A stretch of 64,000 bases of DNA from Thermotogota bacterium (GTDB taxonomy: Bacteria > Thermotogota > Thermotogae > Petrotogales > Petrotogaceae): the NCBI GenBank assembly GCA_029780115.1, contig JAKOZG010000027.1, positions 180,400 through 244,399 on the forward strand. Reading direction: 5' to 3'. Below the pieces are notes generated by a model. It was not told the DNA's origin, did no database searches, and saw only the letters and a program-made list of their open reading frames with translations. Shown piece after piece: positions 18,823-28,699 of the stretch. Positions within the stretch are counted from its first letter, which is position 1; each line of letters starts with the position of its first letter. Position numbers and translations under genes: made by a program.

Positions 18823-19235
18823 AAAATTAAAACAAAATTATCATGGTACTTTACGCTACAAAATTGTTTAAAATGTGATTATGTTAGAATACCATTTTGT
18901 CAAACCAATAAAAGTAGCTTTAATAAATTTATGAATTAATGCCATTTTTAATAATATTATATAAGCGAACCTTGTTTTCTAACTGTTTAATAAATTTTTC
19001 GATACTAAGAATAAAACTTTTTAAAAATAAGAAACCCGAAATTGTAAAAATTATGAGAAAAAGTAAGTTAAACAGTTATAAATACATTTAATCTTCGTTA
19101 ATCTTCTTTCATTCTACCTAATCTTATTTGCTTATTTTTTAAATATAACCTATAATAAAAATAAACTTACTTTCCTTAGTAAAGAAAGTAAGTGAGATAA
19201 ATTACTTCATTAATAATAACATAAAGGAGAAAATA
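18823..19235. other. 413-nt AT-rich intergenic region with inverted repeats
   Basis: No ORF is convincing. TAACTGTTTAA (18980-18990) and TTAAACAGTTA (19068-19078) are perfect inverted copies about 80 bp apart, which could be paired regulator sites. A further inverted repeat beside the ROK-gene promoter is listed separately. Confidence 0.5.
19151..19192 (+). promoter_or_regulatory. Promoter -10 and probable operator of the ROK regulator operon
   Basis: TATAAT at 19151-19156 is followed by CTTACTTTC (19166-19174) and its exact reverse complement GAAAGTAAG (19184-19192), separated by nine bases. The palindrome lies in the expected transcription start region, 43 nt before the ROK gene, so autoregulation by that protein is plausible. 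Confidence 0.5.
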
Positions 19236-20435
19236 ATGTCTATAATAGGAAGCAGAGAATTAATAAGGGATATAAATGAAAAAACGATTTTAAAAACAAT
19301 ATTTCTAGAAAAACAAATTGATAGGGCTTCACTTGCTCGAAAAACAGGGCTAAGTAGCGGTACTGTGACGAAAATAGTTTCAAGTTTGATTCAAAAAGGT
19401 TTAATAGTTGAAATGGGAGAGAGTGATTCAACTGGTGGCAGAAAACCAATTTTACTTTGTATAAATAAGGATTATGGAAGCATTTTGGGTGTTAAAGTAG
19501 GAGTAGGATATTTATACATAATGATAACCAACTTAAATGGAGACGTATTAGCAAAATCACGCCTAGATTATGGTGAAGAAGCTGATCCAATAAATATCTC
19601 TAATATAATAAAAAATTATGTGGAAGAGCAGAATAAGAATAGTCTAGTTGGTATAGCAGTTGCAGTTTCAGGAACAGTTGACCCTGTGAAAGGCGTGGTT
19701 CTTGACTCCTTTCTTCTCAATTGGAAGAATGTGAAATTTGCTAGTTTAATTAAAAAAGTCCTTAAAGCACCAGTCTATCTTATAAACGATGTTGATTCTT
19801 TTACTATAGCTCATTTATGGAAGGGAAAATTAGTGAATTATAAAAATGCTTTAGTAATTACTTTAGGAACAGGAATAGGGGGTTCAATGGTAGTCGATGG
19901 TGAGTTATATACAGGTAATGGAGGGGCTGGGGAATTTGGCCATATGACAATTATAGATAAAGGTAATAAATGCAGTTGTGGGAATCAAGGATGCCTAGAA
20001 GCAGAAGCAGGATTTGATGCGCTTGCTACTAAAATTTATGAGAGGACTAAGAGTATAGCACTGAAAGAAGCTTATAGAAATTACAAAAATCTTGAAACTT
20101 CTCAGATTGATTTCTTAAAGTTAGCTCTTAAAGAAGATGAAAAAATATTCAAAAAGGTTTTTGATGAGTATTCATACATAATAGGAATTGCTATTAAGAA
20201 TTTAATTAATATCTATGCACCTGAATGTATCTTAATTGGCGGGGAAGCTTTAGAATTCTCACAATATTTCCTTGAAAAATCTATCAAGTTTGCAAAAACT
20301 GCTGCTTTTGGTAATTTGGGTGAAAGAGTAACTTTTGAAATAGATAATCTTGGAGCAGATGCTTGGATTTTAGGAGGAATTTATAAAGTAATTCAAGAAG
20401 AGATTTTTTATGTTGATATTCAGAAAAACGGCTAA
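19236..20435 (+). CDS. ROK-family transcriptional regulator (XylR/NagC-like)
   Basis: 399 residues. An N-terminal winged helix (about 15-65; RASLARKTGLSSGTVTKIVSSLIQKGLI) is fused to a sugar-kinase-like ROK domain with VITLGTGIGGSMVVDG and the zinc motif CSCGNQGCLEAEAG. Proteins of this build usually repress sugar genes and let go when a sugar binds. It heads an operon with two sugar permeases, a binding protein and a GH31 enzyme, so its inducer is probably an alpha-glucoside or its breakdown product. It starts at ATG 19236 after AAAGGAG. Confidence 0.92.
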   Translation: MSIIGSRELIRDINEKTILKTIFLEKQIDRASLARKTGLSSGTVTKIVSSLIQKGLIVEMGESDSTGGRKPILLCINKDYGSILGVKVGVGYLYIMITNLNGDVLAKSRLDYGEEADPINISNIIKNYVEEQNKNSLVGIAVAVSGTVDPVKGVVLDSFLLNWKNVKFASLIKKVLKAPVYLINDVDSFTIAHLWKGKLVNYKNALVITLGTGIGGSMVVDGELYTGNGGAGEFGHMTIIDKGNKCSCGNQGCLEAEAGFDALATKIYERTKSIALKEAYRNYKNLETSQIDFLKLALKEDEKIFKKVFDEYSYIIGIAIKNLINIYAPECILIGGEALEFSQYFLEKSIKFAKTAAFGNLGERVTFEIDNLGADAWILGGIYKVIQEEIFYVDIQKNG

Positions 20436-20456
20436 AAGAATTTTGGAGGAATCATA

Positions 20457-21341
20457 ATGAAATTGATTAAAAAAGCTAAAAAGAACATAACGATATTTTC
20501 TTTTCTTTTACCTAGCATATTAGCTTTTTCAATATTCTCAGTGTTTTCAATTTCGTTTTCTTTCTTTTTAAGTTTTACTGATTGGGACATTTTGACACCC
20601 TTTAGTTTCATGGGTTTTGAGAATTATTCTAATATTCTTCATAGTGAAGAGTTTTGGAGAGTTTTAAAAAATACGCTTTACTACATGGTTTTATATATCC
20701 CGCTTATAATTATTTTTTCTCTTATTGTAGCTTTACTTTTAAATGTAAAGAGTAAAGCTACTAACATATTTAGAACGATCTTTTTTATTCCTGTTTTAAC
20801 TTCATGGGTTGCAGCAGCTATGTTGTGGAGATGGTTATTGAGTCCCTACTATGGACCTGTGAATGCAATATTCCAGTTTTTTGGGATTCATGGCCCAAAT
20901 TGGTTATATGATTCAAGATGGGCGATGCCAGCAATAGTTCTAGCGAGCTTATGGAAAGATGTGGGATATTTTGGTCTAATTTTTCTTTCTGGTCTACAAG
21001 CAATCGATCCTTCTTATTACGAAGCGGCCGAAATTGATGGTGCCTCTGCGATTCAAAGGTTTTTAAGAATTACGTTTCCGTTGCTCTCTCCATCTGTTTT
21101 TTTTGTTTTAATTATTACTTCCATTAATTCTTTTCAGTTGTTTCCACAAGTAATGATTATGACACAAGGAGGCCCTTTTGGTTCTACTGAAGTGTTTATG
21201 GAAAGGATTTATTCTTATGCCTTTAAGTATTATGAGATGGGTTATGCATCGGCGTATTCCTGGATACTTTTTGTTTTTATCTTCTTGTTTACAGTATTAC
21301 AGTGGATTTTCCAAAAAAGGTGGGTTCACTATGAAACATAA
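20457..21341 (+). CDS. Sugar ABC transporter permease (MalF/UgpA type)
   Basis: Inner-membrane permease of 294 residues with six predicted helices. The cytoplasmic EAA loop, YEAAEIDGASAIQRFLRITFPLLSP, binds the ATPase. N-terminal FLLPSILAFSIFSVFSISFSF is typical of the MalF-like half. It starts 21 nt after the ROK gene and overlaps the next permease by 11 nt. No ATPase gene is in this locus, so a shared MsiK-like ATPase elsewhere is likely, as is common for CUT1 systems. Confidence 0.92.
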   Translation: MKLIKKAKKNITIFSFLLPSILAFSIFSVFSISFSFFLSFTDWDILTPFSFMGFENYSNILHSEEFWRVLKNTLYYMVLYIPLIIIFSLIVALLLNVKSKATNIFRTIFFIPVLTSWVAAAMLWRWLLSPYYGPVNAIFQFFGIHGPNWLYDSRWAMPAIVLASLWKDVGYFGLIFLSGLQAIDPSYYEAAEIDGASAIQRFLRITFPLLSPSVFFVLIITSINSFQLFPQVMIMTQGGPFGSTEVFMERIYSYAFKYYEMGYASAYSWILFVFIFLFTVLQWIFQKRWVHYET

Positions 21342-22158
21342 AAAATTAATTTTTAAATTATTATATTATTTAATAATGATTATTCTGTCTATTTTTATGA
21401 TTCTGCCGTTATTTTGGATGATAACTACATCTTTAAAAGAAAGTGGAGCATTAACTGCAATACCGATAGAATGGATTCCAAAAAAAGTTAGCTTTAAATC
21501 ATATTCAAAGTTGTTTACTATATTTCCCTTTGGTAAGGCATTTATTAATAGCGTAGTAGTATCTCTTGCAATAACATTTATAAATGTTTTTTCAGCAAGT
21601 ATGGCAGCTTATGTATTTGCTAAGATGCCTTTTAAAGGAAGAGAAGTTTTGTTTGGAATATTTCTTTCTACTATGATGATCCCAGGAAGTGTAACGTTGA
21701 TACCCAATTATCTTATATTAAGAAACTTACATCTTTTAAATAGTTATTTAGGAATTATATTACCCTCCTTTTTCAATATTTTTGGTATTTTTATATTGCG
21801 TCAGCACATTCGGACAATTCCAGATGATTTTATAGATGCAGCTGTTATGGATGGTGCTTCCCAATGGAAAATCTTTTTTAATATAATAATTCCTCTTTCT
21901 AAACCAAGTATAGCTACTCTTGCGGTTATTACCTTTATGGGTGCCTGGAACGATTATTTGTGGCCTCTTATAGTTTTGACTGATAAAAATAAGATGACTC
22001 TCCCAGTGGCTCTCAGTATGTTAAATGGGCAATATTCCACAGAATACAATTTACTTATGGCTGGAGCACTTATATCTATCATTCCTATCCTTATTGTATA
22101 TGCTTTTGCACAAAAATATTTTGAAGAAGGCCTTACAGCAGGAGGAATAAAGGGATAA
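21331..22158 (+). CDS. Sugar ABC transporter permease (MalG type)
   Basis: Second CUT1 permease, 275 residues. DAAVMDGASQWKIFFNIIIPLSKP is the EAA loop, and FMGAWNDYLWPLIVL with a C-terminal YFEEGLTAGGIKG is characteristic of MalG-like proteins. The open frame extends upstream to 21178, but that part is an alternative reading of the MalF-like gene; ATG 21331 follows AGGTGG and yields the typical short basic N-terminus. About 150 nt separate it from the binding-protein gene. Confidence 0.92.
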   Translation: MKHKKLIFKLLYYLIMIILSIFMILPLFWMITTSLKESGALTAIPIEWIPKKVSFKSYSKLFTIFPFGKAFINSVVVSLAITFINVFSASMAAYVFAKMPFKGREVLFGIFLSTMMIPGSVTLIPNYLILRNLHLLNSYLGIILPSFFNIFGIFILRQHIRTIPDDFIDAAVMDGASQWKIFFNIIIPLSKPSIATLAVITFMGAWNDYLWPLIVLTDKNKMTLPVALSMLNGQYSTEYNLLMAGALISIIPILIVYAFAQKYFEEGLTAGGIKG

Positions 22159-22314
22159 TAACTAAGTTATTAGCTTTATATCCTTTCTATATTATAAAGT
22201 AACCTTTGCCAGATCCTAAAACTTATCATAAAAAAGGAGGTGATTTTTAAATTTTGAGTGCATTTTTTGCAGAAAAAAGGTTTAAAAAATATATTGTTGA
22301 GGAGATGTGTGAGT

Positions 22315-23553
22315 ATGAAGAAAACTATAAATATTATTTTGGTGGCATTGGTAATTATGGTTTTTTCGATAGGTTTTGGGGTTACGACTATTAAGTTCAT
22401 GAATTTTTCGTGTGCAGGTGGCAATGAAAAATATTTAGATGAATGGAAAGAAATATTTGAGAAGCAAAATCCAGATATAAAAGTTGAGATTGAAACGGTG
22501 GGTTTTGGTGACTATTTTACGAAGTTAGCTACAGTGATAGCTGGCGGGAATTCCCCAGATGTTTTTGAACTTAATTATGAAAACTTTAATACATATGCTT
22601 CAAAAAAAGTTCTATTTAATTTGGATGAATTGATAAAGCAAACTGGTTATGATCTGAGTATAATTAATAAAAACGCGTTAGAAGCGTTTCAAGTTGCTGG
22701 CACCCAGTATGGTCTTCCCTATAGTTTTTCAAATGTTATTTTGATATACAACATGGATCTTTTTGACAAAGCAGGAGTTTCCTATCCGACAAATGAATGG
22801 ACTTGGGATGATGTTTTCTCTGCTGCTCAAAAGATAAGGGCCCTTGACCCAATGATATTCGGTATATATCAGCCTATAACCTTCAATGAATTATATAAAA
22901 TGGTTCAACAAAATAATGGAAGTCTTTTAAATGAAGATGGAACTGCTTTTACTGTAAATAAACCGGAAAACGTAGAAACTTTACAATACATGGTAGATAG
23001 GGTATTAAAGTACAATGTAATGCCTACAGATGCCCAAATGGCTGGAATGGGAGATTGGGATCTTTTCATTTCTGGAAGATTGGGTATGATTGTTACGGGT
23101 TCCTGGGCATTTCCTACTTTTAAAGAAAAAGCTGATTTTAATTGGGATATAGCAGTAGAGCCTGGAAATAAAAAGAAGGCGACCCATTTCTTTTCAAACG
23201 GTTTAGTTATGAGTAAAGATACAAAAAAGACTGAAGCAGCCTTCAAATGGATGACGTTTTTATCTTCTAGTAAAGAAGTTGCGGAAAGTAGAGTTAAAGC
23301 AAATTGGGAATTACCAGCTGCAATGTATCCAGAGATAATTGAATTATACAAAAAAGATACTCCACCATATAACAAAGAAGCAGTGTTCGAATCATTAAAT
23401 TATTTAGTAACTCCACCACCAATAGTAGAATACCAAAAAGCAGCAGATATAATCGATAAGCATCTAGAGGCAGCAAGATACGGAAAGAAAACCCCACAGC
23501 AGGCTTTAAATGACGCTCAAGCTGAACTTGAGAAGGCGATTAAATTAAAATAA
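22315..23553 (+). CDS. Sugar ABC transporter substrate-binding protein (family 1)
   Basis: Exported binding protein of 412 residues. A signal peptide (about residues 1-23) is followed by a mature part with KYLDEWKEIFEKQNPDIKVEIET, GGNSPDVFELNYENF and an extended type 1 fold. The open frame reaches up to 22258, but ATG 22315 is preceded by GAGGAG and gives a proper signal peptide. An unusually perfect ribosome site (AAAGGAGGTGAT, about 22233-22244) lies further upstream and has no convincing gene of its own. Located between its permeases and a GH31 enzyme, it probably binds an alpha-linked gluco-oligosaccharide or related sugar. Confidence 0.9.
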   Translation: MKKTINIILVALVIMVFSIGFGVTTIKFMNFSCAGGNEKYLDEWKEIFEKQNPDIKVEIETVGFGDYFTKLATVIAGGNSPDVFELNYENFNTYASKKVLFNLDELIKQTGYDLSIINKNALEAFQVAGTQYGLPYSFSNVILIYNMDLFDKAGVSYPTNEWTWDDVFSAAQKIRALDPMIFGIYQPITFNELYKMVQQNNGSLLNEDGTAFTVNKPENVETLQYMVDRVLKYNVMPTDAQMAGMGDWDLFISGRLGMIVTGSWAFPTFKEKADFNWDIAVEPGNKKKATHFFSNGLVMSKDTKKTEAAFKWMTFLSSSKEVAESRVKANWELPAAMYPEIIELYKKDTPPYNKEAVFESLNYLVTPPPIVEYQKAADIIDKHLEAARYGKKTPQQALNDAQAELEKAIKLK

Positions 23554-23585
23554 TTAATTTTTGAAAGGAAGAGTGAGAAAAATAT

Positions 23586-25928
23586 ATGGAAATAATACAT
23601 AAACCTTATGGAATGGACGATCCATATATTAGCTTCCCTGGGATTGAAAGATATCCCAGGGATCCACTTATTAATGATGAAGTGAAAATAAATTTTCAAG
23701 CAACGCCCATTTTAGGTCAAAGAGCATGGATTGAATATAAGCGTGAGGGACAAATATATGAAAGTCGTGCTCAGTTTCAAAATAATGTTGGAGATATGGC
23801 AGAATGGTATGGATTTATTCCTCCAGTAAAAGTTGGAACAAACGTTGAATATAGGATAAGGGTAGGAACTGGTAAAAAGAATTCTTTTGTAAGTGATTGG
23901 TTTTGCTACACAGTTAAAGAATGGAAAGAAGATGTTTTTAAAGAACAACTTTTATTCAAAGGAAATGGAGATAAAAGTAGAATTAATAAGATCGAATTTT
24001 TGACAGATGAAAAAGATGTATATAACATTCGGATTTGTGTAAAAAGGAAAAATCGAGAGAAATTTTTTGGTTTAGGTGAGCACTATGAGGATTTAGAGAT
24101 AACTGAAGGAGTTAGATATGTTCATGTTTTTGATCAATATAAAGTTCAAAGAGAAAGAGCATACGCCCCTGTTCCATTTTTGTTTTCAAATATAGGATTT
24201 GGAATGCTTATTAACACAGGATTTAGGACAAAGTGGGATTTTTCTTTGAATGATGTCAAAATAGAAATTGATACATTAGGGCAGCCTTTGATGAATAAAA
24301 TAGAAATTTATTTATGGGAAAACGAGAGTATGAAAGATTCTATTGCTAACATATATAGAATATCTCAACCCAAAGTTCCTCCTATATGGGTATTTGGTCC
24401 TTGGATGTCTGCAAATGAGTGGAATTCCCAGAAAAAAATTGAACGAGTAGTACAAAAGACATGTGAATATGACATTCCTGCTACTGTGTTGGTTATTGAA
24501 GCATGGTCTGATGAGCAAACATTTTACATTTTTAATGGGGCTGAATATAAGGAAAAAAACGGAGAACAAGCGTTTGCTTTAGAAGATTTTAATTTCAAAG
24601 AACCTTGGCCAAACCCAAAAAAGATGATAGAAGAACTCACACAGAAAAATATCAAATTGATTCTATGGCAAATACCGGTTTTAAAATACTACGATCAATT
24701 TGAAAAACAGCATAAAAATGATGTTGATTATGCTCTAAAAGCTAATTATGTTTTGAAAACCGCGGATGGAGATCACTATAGGATTCCAAAGGGAAGATGG
24801 TTTGAAAACAGTTTTGTAGTTGATTTTTACAATGAAGAGGCCTCAAAATGGTGGGCAAGTAAACGTAAATATTTAGTGGAAGAATTAGGCGTGGCAGGTT
24901 TTAAAACAGATGGTGGGGAACATTTATGGGGACGAGATTTAATTTCAATTGACTCAGAACTAGAAAGCACCCAATTAAGGAATTTATATCCTGAAAAATA
25001 TTTTGAAACTGCAAAATCAATTCAAAAAGATAAACTTATTTTATTCAGTCGATCTGGATATATCCATACGCCGAATAACACCTTGTTTTGGGTTGGTGAT
25101 GAAGATTCGGAATATGAGGCTTTAAAAGCTAATATTATTGCTGGTTTAAATGTCTCTCTATCAGGTAATCCGTTTTGGGGATGGGATATAGCAGGTTTCA
25201 GTGGAGATCTTCCCGAACCCGATCTATACAATAGATCTTGCGAGTTGGCTGTTTTTACTCCAATATTTCAATTTCATTCAGAACACCCTGGAGATCCTGT
25301 ACCTAGTGCCGAAAGATCACCTTGGAATATGGCTGATTTCTATAACAATAATCAAATAATCGACAATTATAGATTTTATGCTTCTTTAAGAATGAATCTT
25401 TCTCCTTATATTTTTCAAGAAGCTAAAGCTAGTGTTGAGGGGTGTCGCCCTCTAACTTACCCTGTATGGTTAGACAATAGTAACCTTTATGATCAATCTT
25501 TGGCTTATTTTTTTGGTAGAAGTATAATTGTCTATCCAAAAATTTCTAAACAATGTGATGAAGATAAAATTACGTTACCTTATGGAACATGGTTAAGTTT
25601 ATGGGAAGGTGAATGGGTACAAAGCGAAGAAGAACCGTTATATTATATTTCTAAGAAGTATCACCCCGTATTTTTGAAGAAAGGTTCAATTATTCCGTTA
25701 AGTATAGATAAGTCTAAAAGCTTGGGAGAACCTCATTGGAGTCAGGATTTTAACGCTGTTTTAGTTGTCGATGATCTAGAAAGATGTAGAAAAGATTGTG
25801 ATTGTTTAAAAACCTATCTTGAAGAAATTGAAATAATAAAAAAAGAATTTGATAAAAAAGAGCTTATGATAGGCTTTCCCAGCAAAAAAGAAAAAGAAAT
25901 TATTGGAATTGAATGGATTACTTTATAA
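23586..25928 (+). CDS. GH31 glycoside hydrolase (divergent alpha-glucosidase/alpha-xylosidase-like)
   Basis: 780-residue cytoplasmic glycosidase with no signal peptide. The N-terminal beta domain contains FFGLGEHYEDLE, the barrel carries GFKTDGGEHLWG with the predicted nucleophile Asp, and WVGDEDSEYEALKANIIAG carries the acid/base Asp. GNPFWGWDIAGFSG is a strong GH31 block. It lacks the more usual IWNDMNEP form seen in the next gene, so its substrate probably differs; YicI-like or other specificities are possible. The C-terminus has a Cys-rich stretch (CRKDCDCLKTYLEE). It follows the binding-protein gene by 32 nt and belongs to the ROK operon. Confidence 0.88.
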   Translation: MEIIHKPYGMDDPYISFPGIERYPRDPLINDEVKINFQATPILGQRAWIEYKREGQIYESRAQFQNNVGDMAEWYGFIPPVKVGTNVEYRIRVGTGKKNSFVSDWFCYTVKEWKEDVFKEQLLFKGNGDKSRINKIEFLTDEKDVYNIRICVKRKNREKFFGLGEHYEDLEITEGVRYVHVFDQYKVQRERAYAPVPFLFSNIGFGMLINTGFRTKWDFSLNDVKIEIDTLGQPLMNKIEIYLWENESMKDSIANIYRISQPKVPPIWVFGPWMSANEWNSQKKIERVVQKTCEYDIPATVLVIEAWSDEQTFYIFNGAEYKEKNGEQAFALEDFNFKEPWPNPKKMIEELTQKNIKLILWQIPVLKYYDQFEKQHKNDVDYALKANYVLKTADGDHYRIPKGRWFENSFVVDFYNEEASKWWASKRKYLVEELGVAGFKTDGGEHLWGRDLISIDSELESTQLRNLYPEKYFETAKSIQKDKLILFSRSGYIHTPNNTLFWVGDEDSEYEALKANIIAGLNVSLSGNPFWGWDIAGFSGDLPEPDLYNRSCELAVFTPIFQFHSEHPGDPVPSAERSPWNMADFYNNNQIIDNYRFYASLRMNLSPYIFQEAKASVEGCRPLTYPVWLDNSNLYDQSLAYFFGRSIIVYPKISKQCDEDKITLPYGTWLSLWEGEWVQSEEEPLYYISKKYHPVFLKKGSIIPLSIDKSKSLGEPHWSQDFNAVLVVDDLERCRKDCDCLKTYLEEIEIIKKEFDKKELMIGFPSKKEKEIIGIEWITL

Positions 25929-26089
25929 CTTTTTACAACCATAATGTGATTCTTAATTTGAAATGGTATAATAATCGTAAGTCTTTTATATTCTTTATAT
26001 TAGTTATCTTATAAAATAGTCTAATATTTTAGAAAACCTAGAAAGGATTATTTTATAGTAAGTCTAATATTTATACAGGAGGAGGAAAT

Positions 26090-28273
26090 ATGTTTAAAAA
26101 GTTACAAATTTCAAGTCAAACAACCTTATACAGAAGTGGTAGACCTTTTAAAACCGGTGCCATTATTTTAAATTTAAATGAAGATGATTTTCAAGAAAGT
26201 TCTACAATTCCATATTTTAAAATTGAAGTGAATGATAAAGAAACAAACCTTATTTATCAGATGCAAAAAGACGATGTTGTTTATGGTTTAGGAGAAACCT
26301 TAGGTGCTTTAAATAAAAGAGGGAAAGTCTATCAGTTTTATGCCACAGATGATCCACACCATACCCCTGATAAAAAGGCTTTATATGGTTCACACCCCTT
26401 TATGATCTTAGATGGGGAACAATCTTTTGGATTGTTTGTTGACTATCCATCTGAAATTATTTTTGATATAGGATTTACTCATAAAGATTACATTAAGATT
26501 ACTATTACTTCGAAGGATTTTGATATTTATTTATTTGATTGTGATGAAAAATTGACCATAATAAAGGAGTATTTTGCCTTAACAGGTAAACCTTATATTC
26601 CTCCAAAATGGGCTTTTGGGTATCAACAATCTAGATGGAGTTATTTTTCTGAAGAAGAAGTTAGAAATATTGCAAATAAGTATAGAAAGCTTGGAATACC
26701 CTTAGATGCGATATATACAGATATTGACTATATGGATGGTTATAAAGTGTTTACCATCAATCGAGAAACATTTCCAAACTACGAAGAAATGGTTAGAGAT
26801 TTGGCTAACATGGGAATTAAAGTTATTCCTATCATTGATCCTGGAGTAAAGATAGAAGAAGGTTACCATATGTATGAAGAAGGAAAGAAAAACAAATATT
26901 TTTGTGTAGATAAAAATGGAGAGGATTTTGTCGCAGCTGTTTGGCCTGGGCTAACTCACTTTCCCGATTTTTTGAATTCTAAGACAAGGAAATGGTGGGG
27001 TAGTCAATACAAGATATTTACGGATATGGGCGTAAAAGGTATTTGGAATGATATGAATGAACCCTCTATTTTCTATACCCCAACGAGGGTACAGAGATTG
27101 TTTGAGTCTTTAGAAAAAGCTAAAGTCGAAGAAAACGGGTTAGGAGAGAAATTATCTTTGATTCAAGAAGCTGTTAAAAATATACCTAATAACAGGGAAG
27201 ACTATAAAAGTTTTTATCATAGATTAGATGACGGAACATTAATAAACCACGATCTTGTACATAATTTATACGGTTTTAAAATGACAGAAGCAACTGCAGA
27301 TGCTTTAAAAACTCTCTTACCTAATGAAAGACTGCTTTTACTATCGAGAAGTAGTTATCCTGGGCTCCATAGAATGGCTTCAATATGGATGGGCGACAAT
27401 ATGTCTTGGTGGGAACATATGTTAGTGAATATTAGAATGCTTCAATCTTTAAATATGATGGGATTTTTCTATACAGGTGCAGATATAGGTGGTTTTGGAG
27501 GAGATGCCTCGCCTGAATTAGTGGTAAGATGGATGCAACTTGGAGTTTTTAATCCTTTTTATAGAAACCATACTGCTTTAAATACAAGGCCTCAAGAACC
27601 ATGGCAGTTTGATGAAGAATCTTTGAATATAATGAGAAATACAGTTAGACTTCGATATGCGCTTTTACCTTATACATATTCTGAATATATGAACTGTGTT
27701 AAAGAATCAGAACCTTTTATAAAACCTTTATCTTTTGTATTTGATGGAAAGAAAGAAAAAAATATTGAAGATCAGTTTATGTATGGTAATTCTGTGATGG
27801 TTGCCCCTGTTCACGAACAAAACAAAAAAGGTAGATATGTATATCTGCCAGATGTAAGATGGCTCAATTGGACTGCCTCAAAATTTGAAGAAAGAAATAT
27901 GAAGGTATATAAACCTGGAGACTATTACGTTGAAGCAGGTTTAAGCCAAATTCCACTTTTTATAAAAGAAAACAACCTACTAATTTTGACAGAACCGATG
28001 AACTATGTAGGAGAAAAAGATATTACTGAGTTGTGGGTTGTTGGGCTAGTGACTTCTCAGGCAGTTTATACTTATTACGATGATGATGGGTTGACCTACA
28101 ATTTTGTAAAAGGTGAATTTGGACATTTGAAAATAGAAGTTTTAAAAGAACTTAACAATTTTAAAATTCACGTAGAAAAAGAAGATCCAAAAAACATGAT
28201 AAAAGTTAAAAAGATTCACTTTGAGCTATATGATGAAAATGGGAATGTTATAAAAAAAGACATGACAATATAG
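26090..28273 (+). CDS. GH31 alpha-glucosidase
   Basis: 727-residue cytoplasmic enzyme releasing alpha-linked glucose from oligosaccharides. The nucleophile motif is GIWNDMNEPSIF, the acid/base region is WMGDNMSWWEHM, and FFYTGADIGGFGGDASPELVVRWMQLGVF (in pieces) with FYRNHTAL completes the classical alpha-glucosidase signature. It begins at ATG 26090 after GGAGGAGG. The 161-nt gap before it contains TATAAT (25967-25972) and two AGTCTAATATTT direct repeats, hinting at a separate promoter and operator. A strong terminator follows. Confidence 0.93.
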   Translation: MFKKLQISSQTTLYRSGRPFKTGAIILNLNEDDFQESSTIPYFKIEVNDKETNLIYQMQKDDVVYGLGETLGALNKRGKVYQFYATDDPHHTPDKKALYGSHPFMILDGEQSFGLFVDYPSEIIFDIGFTHKDYIKITITSKDFDIYLFDCDEKLTIIKEYFALTGKPYIPPKWAFGYQQSRWSYFSEEEVRNIANKYRKLGIPLDAIYTDIDYMDGYKVFTINRETFPNYEEMVRDLANMGIKVIPIIDPGVKIEEGYHMYEEGKKNKYFCVDKNGEDFVAAVWPGLTHFPDFLNSKTRKWWGSQYKIFTDMGVKGIWNDMNEPSIFYTPTRVQRLFESLEKAKVEENGLGEKLSLIQEAVKNIPNNREDYKSFYHRLDDGTLINHDLVHNLYGFKMTEATADALKTLLPNERLLLLSRSSYPGLHRMASIWMGDNMSWWEHMLVNIRMLQSLNMMGFFYTGADIGGFGGDASPELVVRWMQLGVFNPFYRNHTALNTRPQEPWQFDEESLNIMRNTVRLRYALLPYTYSEYMNCVKESEPFIKPLSFVFDGKKEKNIEDQFMYGNSVMVAPVHEQNKKGRYVYLPDVRWLNWTASKFEERNMKVYKPGDYYVEAGLSQIPLFIKENNLLILTEPMNYVGEKDITELWVVGLVTSQAVYTYYDDDGLTYNFVKGEFGHLKIEVLKELNNFKIHVEKEDPKNMIKVKKIHFELYDENGNVIKKDMTI

Positions 28274-28277
28274 TCTA

Positions 28278-28315
28278 TTTAAAACACTACGACCTTTGAG
28301 TCGTAGTGTTTTAAA
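28278..28315. terminator. Bidirectional intrinsic terminator after the GH31 genes
   Basis: AAAACACTACGAC (28281-28293) pairs perfectly with GTCGTAGTGTTTT (28300-28312), loop CTTTGA, flanked by T and A runs that serve both the plus-strand GH31 gene and the converging minus-strand small gene. Confidence 0.9.
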
Positions 28316-28342
28316 TTCTAATAATATTTTTCTCTAACAATC

Positions 28343-28633
28343 TTACTGCGTAATGCCTTTCATTGATCTCTTATCTTCTTTTTTGTAAACTTCAGAAATA
28401 CCCGTTATTAAATTAATGAGGCTGCAGACAATAACAATAATCAAAGAAATTATAAGATAAAAAGCTAAAAAAACAAAAATACTTAAATTTTCTCCAAAGA
28501 TGGTACAGGTGAGTAAAAGTATAGCTATAATACTAAATAGAACCTTTAAGGAAGTTAAAGGTATAATATGAGCACATATTGAAAAAATCAAAGAGATTGT
28601 TAATTTTGTTAGATAATTTATCTCACTTAACAA
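28343..28633 (-). CDS. Small integral membrane protein, unrecognised
   Basis: 96 residues with three hydrophobic stretches (about 10-30, 32-48 and 50-76) and a charged, basic C-terminus (VYKKEDKRSMKGITQ). It starts at TTG 28633, with AGAAGGA six to seven nt upstream, and a good promoter lies just beyond (28671-28699), so it is likely a real gene despite its size. It is transcribed toward the GH31 terminator. I do not recognise the family and its neighbours give no clue to function. Confidence 0.65.
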   Translation of the reverse strand: MLSEINYLTKLTISLIFSICAHIIPLTSLKVLFSIIAILLLTCTIFGENLSIFVFLAFYLIISLIIVIVCSLINLITGISEVYKKEDKRSMKGITQ

Positions 28634-28670
28634 TTTTTGTCCTTCTTTTTGTTTTTATGTGTTATAGTCA

Positions 28671-28699
28671 ACTATAACCCATATTTTAAAAAAAGTCAA
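28671..28699 (-). promoter_or_regulatory. Promoter of the small membrane protein gene
   Basis: On the minus strand TTGACT (complement of 28694-28699), a 17-bp spacer and TATAGT (complement of 28671-28676) stand about 40 nt upstream of the TTG start. Confidence 0.7.

Noticed and set aside
22254..22394. 47-codon ORF after a perfect AAAGGAGGTGAT site, starting at TTG 22254
   Set aside because: It overlaps the signal-peptide region of the binding-protein gene in another frame, is rich in Tyr/Lys from AT bias and has poor start spacing. The ribosome site is notable, but a gene cannot be supported.
22905..23375. 156-codon minus-strand ORF within the sugar-binding protein gene
   Set aside because: Antisense shadow of a well-supported gene; no start signals.
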